From positions 26,771 to 90,770 of the forward strand of contig NZ_JASLGE010000074.1 of NCBI RefSeq assembly GCF_030150285.1: a stretch of DNA of 64,000 nt, in the 5' to 3' direction. The stretch is from Pseudomonas sp. GTDB lineage: Bacteria; Pseudomonadota; Gammaproteobacteria; Pseudomonadales; Pseudomonadaceae. The notes under the pieces were generated by a model. The model saw nothing but the letters and a program-made list of their open reading frames with translations, had not been told where the DNA came from and did no database searches. The translations under genes were made by a program, and so were the position numbers. This document shows positions 17,100 to 25,746 of this stretch, one piece after another. Position 1 is the stretch's first letter, and every line of letters starts with the position of its first letter.

Positions 17100-18005
17100 T
17101 TGGCGCTGGAGTTCGTAATTTTTTTGAGGTGGGTTGTATACTTCATGCTATTAATCGTGGTTTCTTGCTTGGCTGCAAGTGCGTTTTTTTATTTGTGGTG
17201 GTTGTTATTCCCTGAGCGCGTATCGGTTTATCGGAAGTCAATGGCTGGCTTCTTTAAGTTGTGTAGGAAGTTTCTCCTTGTATGGTTTGGAAGTTCTGTT
17301 GCTGTCTCGAACAGTAGCGTTGTTCGTCTTGGCGTTGGTTGTCGGCGTTGGTTATCGCCGCTGGCTCATTATCAGCGCCTCTTATGGCTGATGCTGCTCC
17401 TGTTGCTGATGCCGCCAGTATTGGTATTCAGCTTACGGGGAACGGTGGAGCTCGAAGGGTACGGTCGTGATGTTCATCGTGGAGTGGCACCCAGTTTGAT
17501 TGCAGAGCTGTTGCGGGGGGAACGGTTAGTACCGCCCCGCGCGCTGCCGCCGGAGGTGTTCACTTCACGAGAGGTGGAGCGAATTCGACCTCGCACCGGT
17601 GCGGCTGACCGGTCCTGGGACAAGATGGGCACCGATTTCGTACAGCGTTTGCTGGTGGTCTACAAGGTGATGCTGGAGCGTCACGGCTACGAAATGGTGT
17701 TGCTTGAGGGCTATCGCAGTCCAGAGCGTCAAAACGATCTTGGCCTCTTGCCCGGTACGACCAATGCCAAGGCTTGGCAGAGCTACCACCAATACGGCCT
17801 GGCGGCGGACAGCGCATTTTTGCGCGAGGGTAAGTTGGTGATTACCGAGAAAGACCCCTGGGCCATGCGCGGTTACGAGTTGTACGGGCAGGTGGCTGAA
17901 GAGTTGGGTTTGACTTGGGGCGGCCGTTGGAAGTTGATGGATTTTGGGCATGTGGAACTGCGCAGTGCTGGCCGCGTGCCGTCATTGGCCCGATCTACGC
18001 CTTAA
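17100..18005 (+). CDS. Membrane-anchored M15 peptidoglycan peptidase, TagX-like
   Basis: The protein is 301 aa from a TTG start at 17100 (AGGGG upstream); an ATG at 17145 is the alternative. Two N-terminal membrane segments (about 8-40 and 95-115) are followed by a periplasmic M15 domain. The metal ligands are readable: SYHQYGLAADSAF (His about 228 and Asp about 235) and DFGHVEL (His about 284), with the EGYRSPERQ motif before them. TagX enzymes cut peptidoglycan so the T6SS envelope complex can insert; location in the tss operon supports that role here. Substrate is inferred from the family. Confidence 0.8.
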   Translation: MALEFVIFLRWVVYFMLLIVVSCLAASAFFYLWWLLFPERVSVYRKSMAGFFKLCRKFLLVWFGSSVAVSNSSVVRLGVGCRRWLSPLAHYQRLLWLMLLLLLMPPVLVFSLRGTVELEGYGRDVHRGVAPSLIAELLRGERLVPPRALPPEVFTSREVERIRPRTGAADRSWDKMGTDFVQRLLVVYKVMLERHGYEMVLLEGYRSPERQNDLGLLPGTTNAKAWQSYHQYGLAADSAFLREGKLVITEKDPWAMRGYELYGQVAEELGLTWGGRWKLMDFGHVELRSAGRVPSLARSTP

Positions 18006-18051
18006 CCCCTGAGCAGATGCACGACTGCAAAGGCACACTTGGAGAACGAAG

Positions 18052-18312
18052 ATGACGCGACCTTTGATTGTAAAAGGGGATATGACCAGTCACGGCGGGA
18101 TGGTGATGGAGGCTAGTGACCATTCGACGATCAACGACAAGGGCATTGCCCGCGTCGGCGATCTGGTGGCTTGCCTCGTCCATGGGCCCACGGTGATTGC
18201 GACGGGGGATGCTGACTATGAGGTGGACGGTAAAGCGTCAGCTCGAGACGGTGATGTCACTTCGTGTGGTGCCGTGTTAATCGCAGGCCAATCCACAACA
18301 TACAGGCCGTAA
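18052..18312 (+). CDS. PAAR-domain spike-tip protein
   Basis: PAAR proteins cap the VgrG spike and sharpen it, and often carry effectors. This one is 86 aa and is a stand-alone PAAR: it has IVKGDMTSHGGMVMEAS, the central VGDLVACLVHGPTVIATGD and CGAVLIAGQS, with His and Cys residues in place to bind the tip metal. There is no C-terminal extension, so it probably carries no fused toxin. GGAGAACGAAG precedes the ATG. It lies between the TagX-like gene and an unknown membrane protein. Confidence 0.88.
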   Translation: MTRPLIVKGDMTSHGGMVMEASDHSTINDKGIARVGDLVACLVHGPTVIATGDADYEVDGKASARDGDVTSCGAVLIAGQSTTYRP

Positions 18313-18339
18313 ATGTAGGGCTAGCAGGAATGGAATCTG

Positions 18340-19671
18340 ATGTTTAAACGAATCCTTGGCTACCAAACACTGTTAGTGGTGGTGATCTTTGCGGGGAGTT
18401 GGGGCGTCGCCTTGTGGTCGTGGCGCGACCATTACCGTCTGCCGACGGCGCAAGAAATTGTTACCCATTTCCTGATGATACCGACGGCGCTGTGCCTGGG
18501 GTATTGGGGCCTTTATCAGAGCGTTGAGTGGTTGAAGCGCCGCCGATCAGGTGTTACTGAGGCATTGGCTGGCACCGGGCCGTCATCGAATACCAAACCC
18601 GCTCTGCCGCTGCAGATACGAGATTGGAGCATACAGTTGCCCGTGGGCGACGAGCCTGCAACGGTTTTTGAGGCACTCAAAGCGCGAGAGCGACCAGCCC
18701 TTCATCCCACACTGAAAGATGCAAACGGCTTTCCACGGCGTATCGCTTGGGTCGATACCTTGAGCACTGAAGACTTCATTGAATCAGGGCAAGCGCATCC
18801 ACTGCCCATTGATGTCCGGCGCGCACTGCTGCTGGCGCTGGAGGTCCTGGAACCTTTGCTGATGCGTCATGTGGAACGTGAGTTTCTCGATACCCTTGAG
18901 CCTCAAGCCCCGTTGCCGGTGCACTTTATTGTCCCCGCTCGCTGGTCGACTGACACCCAGGCAGCGGCACGGCAATGGCTGGTATCGGCCCTTGCGCCCT
19001 TTTCCGAGAGTGGCCTTGAGTGCGCTGTGTTGGTAAGCAGTGCGGCCGACACTCGCCAAGTGCTGAGCTTTCTTGAACAGTTGCGCCGGGCCGAGACGCT
19101 GGAAGCTGACAATGCGCAGCAGGTCGTAGTCGCAGCTGATTCGTTCATTCAGGATCAAACATACGCGGGCCCGTTACCGGAAGCCTCTGGAGAGGGGGCG
19201 TGTGCGTTGCTGATCGCCCAGGGGCTGCTCCCCGCAGCCTCAACGCCACAAGCGGTCATTGTTCATCCATTTGATAGCGAACAACGTACGCAATCGGTGG
19301 ATCTGCCCGGGCAGGCACGATCCCCGGCGCTTCAACAATTGCTCCAACCGTACAGCGCGGGCCCTACCCGGATCGGCGCGGTGTTCATCGATGCGGCCCC
19401 GCACACCTCTCGGCAAACCGAACTCTTGGCCGCTGTGCACGCAACGCTTCCCGACTTGGACCCCATCAGTGAGTGCCTGAGTTTGCCGATGTGTTGTGGG
19501 GAGATGGGCCCCGTGACATCGCTGGTTTCATTGGCGTTAGCGGCGTCAAACAGCCTTGAGACGCAGCAGGACTGCTTGTTGGTCTCGATGTATGACCCCC
19601 TTTGGCGAGCGGTATGCCACATCCAGCCATCGCCGCCACCGGCTCAAAAACCCCTTCAGGACTTCGCATGA
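18340..19671 (+). CDS. T6SS-linked inner-membrane protein of unknown function
   Basis: The protein is 443 aa. Two N-terminal membrane helices (about residues 9-27 and 42-62) are followed by a ~380-residue soluble domain without recognisable catalytic motifs. It sits between PAAR and tssM in the same direction, and such genes recur in Pseudomonas T6SS clusters, so a role with the membrane complex or with PAAR loading is possible. The stop at 19671 is 37 bases upstream of the preferred tssM start. Confidence 0.75.
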   Translation: MFKRILGYQTLLVVVIFAGSWGVALWSWRDHYRLPTAQEIVTHFLMIPTALCLGYWGLYQSVEWLKRRRSGVTEALAGTGPSSNTKPALPLQIRDWSIQLPVGDEPATVFEALKARERPALHPTLKDANGFPRRIAWVDTLSTEDFIESGQAHPLPIDVRRALLLALEVLEPLLMRHVEREFLDTLEPQAPLPVHFIVPARWSTDTQAAARQWLVSALAPFSESGLECAVLVSSAADTRQVLSFLEQLRRAETLEADNAQQVVVAADSFIQDQTYAGPLPEASGEGACALLIAQGLLPAASTPQAVIVHPFDSEQRTQSVDLPGQARSPALQQLLQPYSAGPTRIGAVFIDAAPHTSRQTELLAAVHATLPDLDPISECLSLPMCCGEMGPVTSLVSLALAASNSLETQQDCLLVSMYDPLWRAVCHIQPSPPPAQKPLQDFA

Positions 19672-19708
19672 ATTTGCGCACCACGTTAGCCCCGGGAATT
19701 GTTTATCC

Positions 19709-22700
19709 ATGACTAGCCGTCTCTCCGCATTTTTTTCCAACTCTCGTGTGCTGGCCGTTATTGGGCTATTGATTGTCGCGGGCTTGCTCTTTCTTAATGC
19801 TGCTGCGTTGAAAAAAGTACTCCTTGTGCTGTTGGTGGTGGCGCTGATTGCCTTGGCGGCCGCTTGGCTGTGGCGACGCGTGGTGGCCAAGAAATCGGCG
19901 GCGGCACTGCATCAGATGGTGGCTGGCGCAGAGGGTGACACGCCAGAGTTACAGCAACGGCTGGAAGAAGCACTTCAAGCGATCAAGTATTCGCGGCTTG
20001 GGCGTCGCCGAGGGTCTGAGGCACTCTACGAATTGCCGTGGCTGATGGTGATCGGTAACCCTGCCGCCGGCAAAAGCTCGGCGGTCCTTAACTCGGGGTT
20101 GACCTTTCCCTTTAATGATCATAAGGGGGCTGCGCTGCAAGGGATCGGCGGTACGCGCAATTGCGATTGGTACTTCACCACGGAAGGGATCTTGTTGGAT
20201 ACCGCTGGGCGTTATGCCGTGCAGGAGGCGGATCGAGGCGAGTGGTTGTCTTTCCTCGGCCTGTTGCGCAAGCACCGCCCGCGCGCCCCGATCAACGGGA
20301 TTGTGATCGCCGCCAGCGTGGCCGAGCTGACCGGGCACTCGCCAGAGTTCGCCATCGATTTGGCCAAGAAGCTGCGGCAACGGGTTCAGGAATTGACCGA
20401 GCGCCTTGAGGTGATCGCGCCGGTGTACGTGGTCTTCACCAAGGTCGACTTGATAAACGGCTTCCATGATTTCTTTCAGGCGCTGGAACCTCAAGAGCGA
20501 GAAAAAGTATGGGGAGCGACCTTTGCCTTCAACGCCCAATCAGGACCCGATGTCGTCAGCCTGTTCGACCAGCACTTCGATGAGTTGTGTGACGGCCTGA
20601 AGGACATGAGTCTGGCGCAGATGGCGCTTAACCGGGGAGGTGTTCAGGCACCGGGGTTATTGACCTTGCCGCTGGAGTTCAAGGGCATCAAGGCCTGCTT
20701 AAGTACCTTCTTGATGGCGTTGTTCGAGGACAATCCTTATCAATACAAACCGGTATTTCGGGGTTTTTATTTCACCAGTGCTGTGCAGGAAGTGGCCAGT
20801 GTTTGCGGCCTGTCCAATGAAATTACCCGACGCTTTGGGCTGAAAGCGATAGGCCATGCCGACGCAGAGGGGGCAGAGGCCGTAGAGCAACAGCTGTCCC
20901 GCCATAGCTACTTCCTACTGGATCTGTTTCGCAAAGTGGTGTTCGCGGATAGGCAACTGGTGCGCCAATATTCCAGTCGTTCACGCACGCGCAAACGCTC
21001 TGTGGCGTTCGTTGGCACTGCGTTATTGCTCGGCACCAGCCTGGCGGGCTGGGCGTGGAGTTACACCAACAATCAACAGTTGGTCAGCAACGTGCAGGCC
21101 GATTTGCGTCAAGCCCAGGATATCCAGAAGGATAGGATTGACTTGCAGTCGCGGCTTGAAGCACTGCAGGTAATTCAAGACCGCCTGGGCCAGTTACAAA
21201 AGTACCGTGACGATCACCCGTTGATGCTGGGGCTGGGTCTCTATCAAGGCACGGCACTCGAAGCCAAGCTTCGGCATGAGTATTTTCAAGGGATGCGCCA
21301 GGTGATGCTGACACCGGTAGCAGAACAACTGGAGTCGTACCTGCGGGAGGTCGGCGTGAAATCAGCTGCGCTCAAGCCCGCGAAATCGTCGACCTCGGCC
21401 AGCACAGTGGCGGTCGGCGTCTACCAGCCGCCGTCGCCAAACAATGTCCAGGATGCTTATAACGCCCTGAAAGCCTATTTGATGCTGGGGACTGCCGAAC
21501 GGGTAGAACCTGTCCACCTGAGCGACCAGCTAACCCGCTTCTGGCGCCTATGGCTGGAGGACAATCGCGGCAGTATGGAGCGGGAGGACATGGCGCGCCG
21601 CGCCGAACGCTTGATGAGTTTCTATATCCGCCAATCGAGCGCAACGGATTGGCCAGTACTGGAGACCAAGGTCACATTGGTCGATGACTCTCGTCGTATT
21701 CTCAGCGCAGTGATGCAAGGGTTGCCGGCACGTGAGCGGGTGTATGCGGAGCTCAAAGCCAGGGCTGCTACGCGCTACCCCAGCGTGACGGTAGCGGGAT
21801 TGCTGGGGGAGGGCGACAAGATTTTTGCCGGGAGTTATGCCATTTCGGGCACCTTCTCTCGAGAAGCGTGGGAAGGGTATGTCAAACAAGCCATTCGTGA
21901 TGCGTCCAATAAGGAACTGAACACCACTGACTGGGTACTGCAGAACGCACGTGCGGATGACCTGACGCTGTCGGGTAGCCCGGAACATATCCAAAAAGAA
22001 TTAGAGCACTTGTACACCCAGGAATACATCACAGAGTGGAAGAGGTTTGTGCAAGGCATCACCGTGGCCAGCTTTTCCAATTTTAGTGACGCCAGTGCCG
22101 CAATGAACCAACTGGGCGACCCGCAAAATTCGCCGATGCGTAAGCTGATAGAGGCGATTTACCAGCAGACGTCCTGGGACAATCCCTCGTTGATCAATGA
22201 GGGGATCCAAACGGCAAAAGGAGGTTTGTTGAGCTGGTTCTCCAGTGCGCCTGCCGAGGGCCAGGCACTGGTGCGCGGCAGTGTTGGGGACATTCCGGTC
22301 GGTCCCGTAGGCCTTGAGTTTTCAGGGATCGCCCGTCTTATGGTGGCTCGCGACAGTGCGCCCTCGCTGCTGCAAAGCTACCTGGAAAATCTGTCCGCTA
22401 TTCGCACGCGCTTGAATGCCATCCAGACCCAGGGCGACCCTGGACCGGGTGCTCGCCAGTTGATGGTGCAGACCCTCGACGCCAGTGGCACGTCCGAGTT
22501 GTCCGCGGGGCTCAGGTTGGTGGATGAACAATTGCTCTCCAGCATGGACGACGGTCAGCGCCGTACATTACGACCGCTGTTGTTATGGCCGATGATTCAA
22601 ACATTTGGTGCACTGATTCCACCGACCCACAACGAGATCAACAAGGTCTGGAAGGCCCAAGTGCATGAGCCATTCCTGCAATCCTTGGCGGGTAAGTATC

Positions 22701-23365
22701 CTTTCGCGCCTGCTGGGCAAATCGAAGCGGGTACTGCCGAGATTGCCCAGGTGTTTGGTCCGCAGGGGGCCATTGCCCAGTTCGTGAACGACAGTCTCGG
22801 CCCGCTGGTCATCCGGCGCGGCAACAGCCTGGTCAGCAAGCAGTGGGCTGATGTCGGGCTCAGCCTGTCGCCCTCCTTGATGACCCATTTTGCGCAATGG
22901 GTCGCCCCACTGGGGCAAACGGCGGAAGGTGGCGCGTTGGTGACGTTCCAGATTCTGCCAGGTTCTGCGGCGGGGTTCAGTGAGTACAGCGTGCTGGTAG
23001 GGGACCAACAGCTGCGTTACCGCAACACCCCCGCACAGTGGAACAACTTTGTCTGGGACAGCAGCAAGCCGAACCAGACCGTCAAAATCAGCCTGGTGAC
23101 CTACGACGGACGGACGATCGACTTGCAGAGTTTCGTCGGTCAAAACGCGTTGGGCCAACTGATTCAAAGTGCTCAGAGTCGACAAAACGCGGATGGCTCA
23201 TACGAACTGCAGTGGCACCAGGACGATTGGGTGGTGCCTGTCACCATGAAAATCATCAGTAACCCTCGTGCGAATGCCGATGGTAGCCAACGTAAGGGTT
23301 TGGACGGCACTCAACTGCCACTCACAGTGGTTGGCCAGGATGTGGCCTTGGAGAAGCGGCCATGA
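19709..23365 (+). CDS. tssM: T6SS membrane-complex protein TssM (IcmF)
   Basis: TssM spans the inner membrane, binds TssL and TssJ, and forms the trans-envelope channel. The protein is 1218 aa from the ATG at 19709; an earlier in-frame opening at 19556 encodes an Arg-rich stretch and is not used. It has N-terminal membrane segments (about 10-55), a cytoplasmic NTPase-like domain with Walker A GNPAAGKS (116-123), a third helix near SVAFVGTALLLGTSLAGWAWS (about 431-451), then the large periplasmic domain ending in the ImcF/TssM C-terminal beta domain. Its Walker A is intact. The stop overlaps tagF by ATGA. Confidence 0.95.
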   Translation: MTSRLSAFFSNSRVLAVIGLLIVAGLLFLNAAALKKVLLVLLVVALIALAAAWLWRRVVAKKSAAALHQMVAGAEGDTPELQQRLEEALQAIKYSRLGRRRGSEALYELPWLMVIGNPAAGKSSAVLNSGLTFPFNDHKGAALQGIGGTRNCDWYFTTEGILLDTAGRYAVQEADRGEWLSFLGLLRKHRPRAPINGIVIAASVAELTGHSPEFAIDLAKKLRQRVQELTERLEVIAPVYVVFTKVDLINGFHDFFQALEPQEREKVWGATFAFNAQSGPDVVSLFDQHFDELCDGLKDMSLAQMALNRGGVQAPGLLTLPLEFKGIKACLSTFLMALFEDNPYQYKPVFRGFYFTSAVQEVASVCGLSNEITRRFGLKAIGHADAEGAEAVEQQLSRHSYFLLDLFRKVVFADRQLVRQYSSRSRTRKRSVAFVGTALLLGTSLAGWAWSYTNNQQLVSNVQADLRQAQDIQKDRIDLQSRLEALQVIQDRLGQLQKYRDDHPLMLGLGLYQGTALEAKLRHEYFQGMRQVMLTPVAEQLESYLREVGVKSAALKPAKSSTSASTVAVGVYQPPSPNNVQDAYNALKAYLMLGTAERVEPVHLSDQLTRFWRLWLEDNRGSMEREDMARRAERLMSFYIRQSSATDWPVLETKVTLVDDSRRILSAVMQGLPARERVYAELKARAATRYPSVTVAGLLGEGDKIFAGSYAISGTFSREAWEGYVKQAIRDASNKELNTTDWVLQNARADDLTLSGSPEHIQKELEHLYTQEYITEWKRFVQGITVASFSNFSDASAAMNQLGDPQNSPMRKLIEAIYQQTSWDNPSLINEGIQTAKGGLLSWFSSAPAEGQALVRGSVGDIPVGPVGLEFSGIARLMVARDSAPSLLQSYLENLSAIRTRLNAIQTQGDPGPGARQLMVQTLDASGTSELSAGLRLVDEQLLSSMDDGQRRTLRPLLLWPMIQTFGALIPPTHNEINKVWKAQVHEPFLQSLAGKYPFAPAGQIEAGTAEIAQVFGPQGAIAQFVNDSLGPLVIRRGNSLVSKQWADVGLSLSPSLMTHFAQWVAPLGQTAEGGALVTFQILPGSAAGFSEYSVLVGDQQLRYRNTPAQWNNFVWDSSKPNQTVKISLVTYDGRTIDLQSFVGQNALGQLIQSAQSRQNADGSYELQWHQDDWVVPVTMKIISNPRANADGSQRKGLDGTQLPLTVVGQDVALEKRP

Positions 23366-24348
23366 GCCCGAACGTGTTGACCTTGCCGATCAGCTATTTT
23401 GGTAAGTTACCTGCGCAGTCTGATTTTGTCCGGCCTGTCGATTATCACCGGCCCTTAATTGCCATTCTCGATCGCTGGGCAACCGAGGGGCTGGAGCTTC
23501 TGGCTGAGGACATCGCCTGGAAAACCTTATACGACAGCGCACCAGGCGTTCACTTCGCCTTTATGGGGTCGCGCCATCACTCAGTGATTGCTGGACACCT
23601 GCTGCCCAGTGTCGACGCCAGCGGCCGACGATTCCCCTTTATGGCCGGCGTGACGCTCGAAGTAAAAAAACCGTTGGAGTTTCTTGCGCGCAGCCCATTA
23701 GCGTTCACCCAACTATGGTCGCGCCTGGGCCGTGAGCTGCCGTTGGCGAAGCAGTCTGCCGAGCCGACCCGCTACTTGACGGAACTGAGCGAGTACAAAG
23801 CCAATCTCACCGTCAGCCCCGATATTCTGCACAACACCTTTGCCGACTTTATTGAAGCGCAGACGTTGGGTTCGCTACAGCAGTTGCTCAATGCGGCGGG
23901 GCATCAGGTGGATGTCCGGCGCATCTTGCTGGCGCTCGGTTTACTGTTGCGTCCCGTCATGAGTAGCGGTGCGCCGAAAATGGGTAAGGGCTTGCGCTTA
24001 CCACTCCCAACCGATCCGCTCTACCGGCATTTGGTTTCAGCCTTCTGGCTCGATTTGATCGCCGATTTTTTAGGCCGAGCCGATTTCGAATTGATGCTGT
24101 TACAACGCATTGATCATCTGCCGGCGATGACGTTGGGGTTTGGCGGCACCTCTGCCCGTGGACTCTACGGCGTTATCGATCCGCGCATTGAAGAACAAGA
24201 CACCATCTGGCTGGCAGACCCCGAATGGGTCGAGCAGGAAGTCAGCACCAGTTATGCGCTAAAGAAATTGTCCATCTACACCAGCCAGCCTGGGCTGTCA
24301 CTCAACACCGCCAGAGCCACCTTCCGCGAAACATTTTTGGGGTTATGA
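23362..24348 (+). CDS. tagF: T6SS post-translational regulator TagF (ImpM/SciT family)
   Basis: TagF represses T6SS assembly post-translationally; in P. aeruginosa it works against the Fha-dependent threonine phosphorylation route. The 328-aa protein has the family opening ISYFGKLPAQSDFVR and the LPSVDASGRRFPFMAGV segment of the DUF2094 domain. No PpkA kinase, PppA phosphatase or Fha gene is visible anywhere in this locus, so TagF here would have to act in another way or with partners elsewhere. The start overlaps the tssM stop. Confidence 0.9.
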   Translation: MSPNVLTLPISYFGKLPAQSDFVRPVDYHRPLIAILDRWATEGLELLAEDIAWKTLYDSAPGVHFAFMGSRHHSVIAGHLLPSVDASGRRFPFMAGVTLEVKKPLEFLARSPLAFTQLWSRLGRELPLAKQSAEPTRYLTELSEYKANLTVSPDILHNTFADFIEAQTLGSLQQLLNAAGHQVDVRRILLALGLLLRPVMSSGAPKMGKGLRLPLPTDPLYRHLVSAFWLDLIADFLGRADFELMLLQRIDHLPAMTLGFGGTSARGLYGVIDPRIEEQDTIWLADPEWVEQEVSTSYALKKLSIYTSQPGLSLNTARATFRETFLGL

Positions 24349-24349
24349 C

Positions 24350-25102
24350 ATGCGTATTGCCATAGGTTTGTTGCTCTCATGGGTATGTTTGGCCGACATC
24401 GCTCTGGCTGCTCAGGACAAGATAGTCGTCAGTGGCACCGTGCCCTCCGAGGCGACAAGGGCGCAGGTGCTCTCCCGTTTGCATGAACTGTACGGTGCCG
24501 AGAGCATTACGGATCAGATGGAGGTAGGAAATGTCGTCGCCCCCGCCAACTGGGACCAATATGTATTAAAAATGCTGGGCCCGAATTTGCGGCATATTTC
24601 CGCTGGGCAGGTTCAGGTGGAAGGCAATCAGATTCGAGTCAGCGGCAATGTGAAAAACGAAGCGTTGCGCCAAGAGGTTACCAGTGCCCTGGCCAGTTCC
24701 TTCAACCAGACTTACCAGGTGCATAATACCCTGCAGGTCAGCTCGGGCCAGCAAGCGCTGGATGAAACACTGGGCCAGCGCACCATTGAATTTGAAAGCG
24801 GGAGCACGATCCTCACAGCCAAGGGCCGAGTCGTGCTGGATGAGATGGCGCAAGTCATCCGTGAATTGAATAACCCCCGGATCGCGATTATAGGCCACAC
24901 CGACAACGTTGGGTTGCGCGAGAGCAATATCGAACTCAGCTTGGCGCGGGCCGCTGCGGTGCGTCAGTACTTGATCGGCAAGCGAATCGAATCCAGCAGC
25001 ATGTCGGTCACGGGAAGTGGGCCGGATGCGCCGATCGCCGACAACAGTACGGCTGAAGGGCGGGGTAAAAATCGTCGAATTGACTTCAAAATAATGAACT
25101 GA
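24350..25102 (+). CDS. OmpA-family peptidoglycan-binding protein (TagL-like)
   Basis: The protein is 250 aa with an N-terminal signal peptide (about 1-20, LLLSWVCLADIALAAQ). A BON-like repeat region follows (two ~60-residue units with VEGNQIRVSGNVKNEALRQEV). The C-terminal OmpA domain runs from about 140-250 (IIGHTDNVGLRESNIELSLARA and GRGKNRRIDFKI). It would anchor the T6SS membrane complex to the cell wall, replacing the OmpA extension missing from TssL in this cluster. It starts one base after the tagF stop and ends the first block. Confidence 0.88.
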   Translation: MRIAIGLLLSWVCLADIALAAQDKIVVSGTVPSEATRAQVLSRLHELYGAESITDQMEVGNVVAPANWDQYVLKMLGPNLRHISAGQVQVEGNQIRVSGNVKNEALRQEVTSALASSFNQTYQVHNTLQVSSGQQALDETLGQRTIEFESGSTILTAKGRVVLDEMAQVIRELNNPRIAIIGHTDNVGLRESNIELSLARAAAVRQYLIGKRIESSSMSVTGSGPDAPIADNSTAEGRGKNRRIDFKIMN

Positions 25103-25180
25103 ATAGTGAGCGAAATTGAGACCCGTGGGCCCAGATTTTGGGTGTTGGCTGATTCGGTTTTTTACAGGGCCATGCGTAAT

Positions 25181-25215
25181 GAGAAGCCTGAAACTTTGTG
25201 GCTTCTCGGTATTTT
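25181..25215 (+). terminator. Terminator-like hairpin after the tssA-ompA block
   Basis: GAGAAGCC (25181-25188) pairs perfectly with GGCTTCTC (25200-25207), loop of 11 nt, followed by GGTATTTT. It stands between the rightward block and the leftward cargo genes and may serve both strands. Confidence 0.6.
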
Positions 25216-25232
25216 GCGGTAATGGCTTGAGG

Positions 25233-25367
25233 TTACTCCTTAATAAATAGAGCAGACAAAGCGTATAGAGCTGAAAGTGTTGGGGAAGTGTTTAGAAATA
25301 CGTCTGCAAGGAGCCATAAGCAAATAAACACGAGTAGGGCGAGCTTTATTTTCAGATACTTTTTCAT
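25233..25367 (-). CDS. 44-residue single-pass membrane peptide
   Basis: From the ATG at 25367 the product is MKKYLKIKLALLVFICLWLL followed by ~24 residues ending in FIKE. It has a positively charged start and one strong membrane helix. It is the last gene of the leftward cargo block. A comparable one-helix mini-gene precedes the PoNe toxin at 28289. Possible roles are an immunity or accessory peptide. No family is recognised and the reading is short. Confidence 0.4.
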   Translation of the reverse strand: MKKYLKIKLALLVFICLWLLADVFLNTSPTLSALYALSALFIKE

Positions 25368-25410
25368 CGTTGAGTTAGTTCTGTGTGGGCTGTTGATGGT
25401 TTTTGTGATG

Positions 25411-25710
25411 TTATTGTCGGGTTGGTGTTGTTGGCTTCGGCGTAGAGAGTGAGTCCAAGAGTTGAGGTTTAATTTTACAGCTCCAATGATCAGCCTTGCT
25501 GATGTATGAGGCGATATCACACTGATGTAGATGCTTATTGATGGCCCTCTGAGTGATGATTGCCAATTTTGCAATCGCTGCATTGGGGGTAGGTTTTAAT
25601 GGAATGCCGACGGTGTAAAGTTCAGTTTTTTCTTTATGGGTTTCCACCGTCGTGCTCAGATATTGGCCATTTTTTACAGTCAGGCCATTTGCAAACAAAG
25701 GTGCGTTCAT
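25411..25710 (-). CDS. 99-residue protein with HTH-like segment shared with the PoNe effector
   Basis: The middle (about residues 31-72) contains AAIAKLAIITQRAINKHL and then DIASYISK. This aligns by eye with AQIAKLIKVTQGAVNKRRRR...GIASYNSK at the N-terminus of the DNase effector at 26842-28287. The pattern D/A-x-x-IAK-x-x-x-(I/V)TQ-x-A(I/V)NK is that of a short helix-turn-helix. The rest is not recognised. It could be an effector N-terminus relic, a regulator or an adaptor. It lies directly downstream of the PoNi immunity gene. Confidence 0.5.
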   Translation of the reverse strand: MNAPLFANGLTVKNGQYLSTTVETHKEKTELYTVGIPLKPTPNAAIAKLAIITQRAINKHLHQCDIASYISKADHWSCKIKPQLLDSLSTPKPTTPTRQ

Positions 25711-25746
25711 TCCTGCTCTCGTGATTTAATTGAGTTGCTTTGCGAC

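Noticed and set aside
19556..19708. An upstream in-frame start for TssM
   Set aside because: The added ~51 residues are Arg/Ser/His-rich, overlap the preceding gene and do not resemble TssM N-termini; the ATG at 19709 does.
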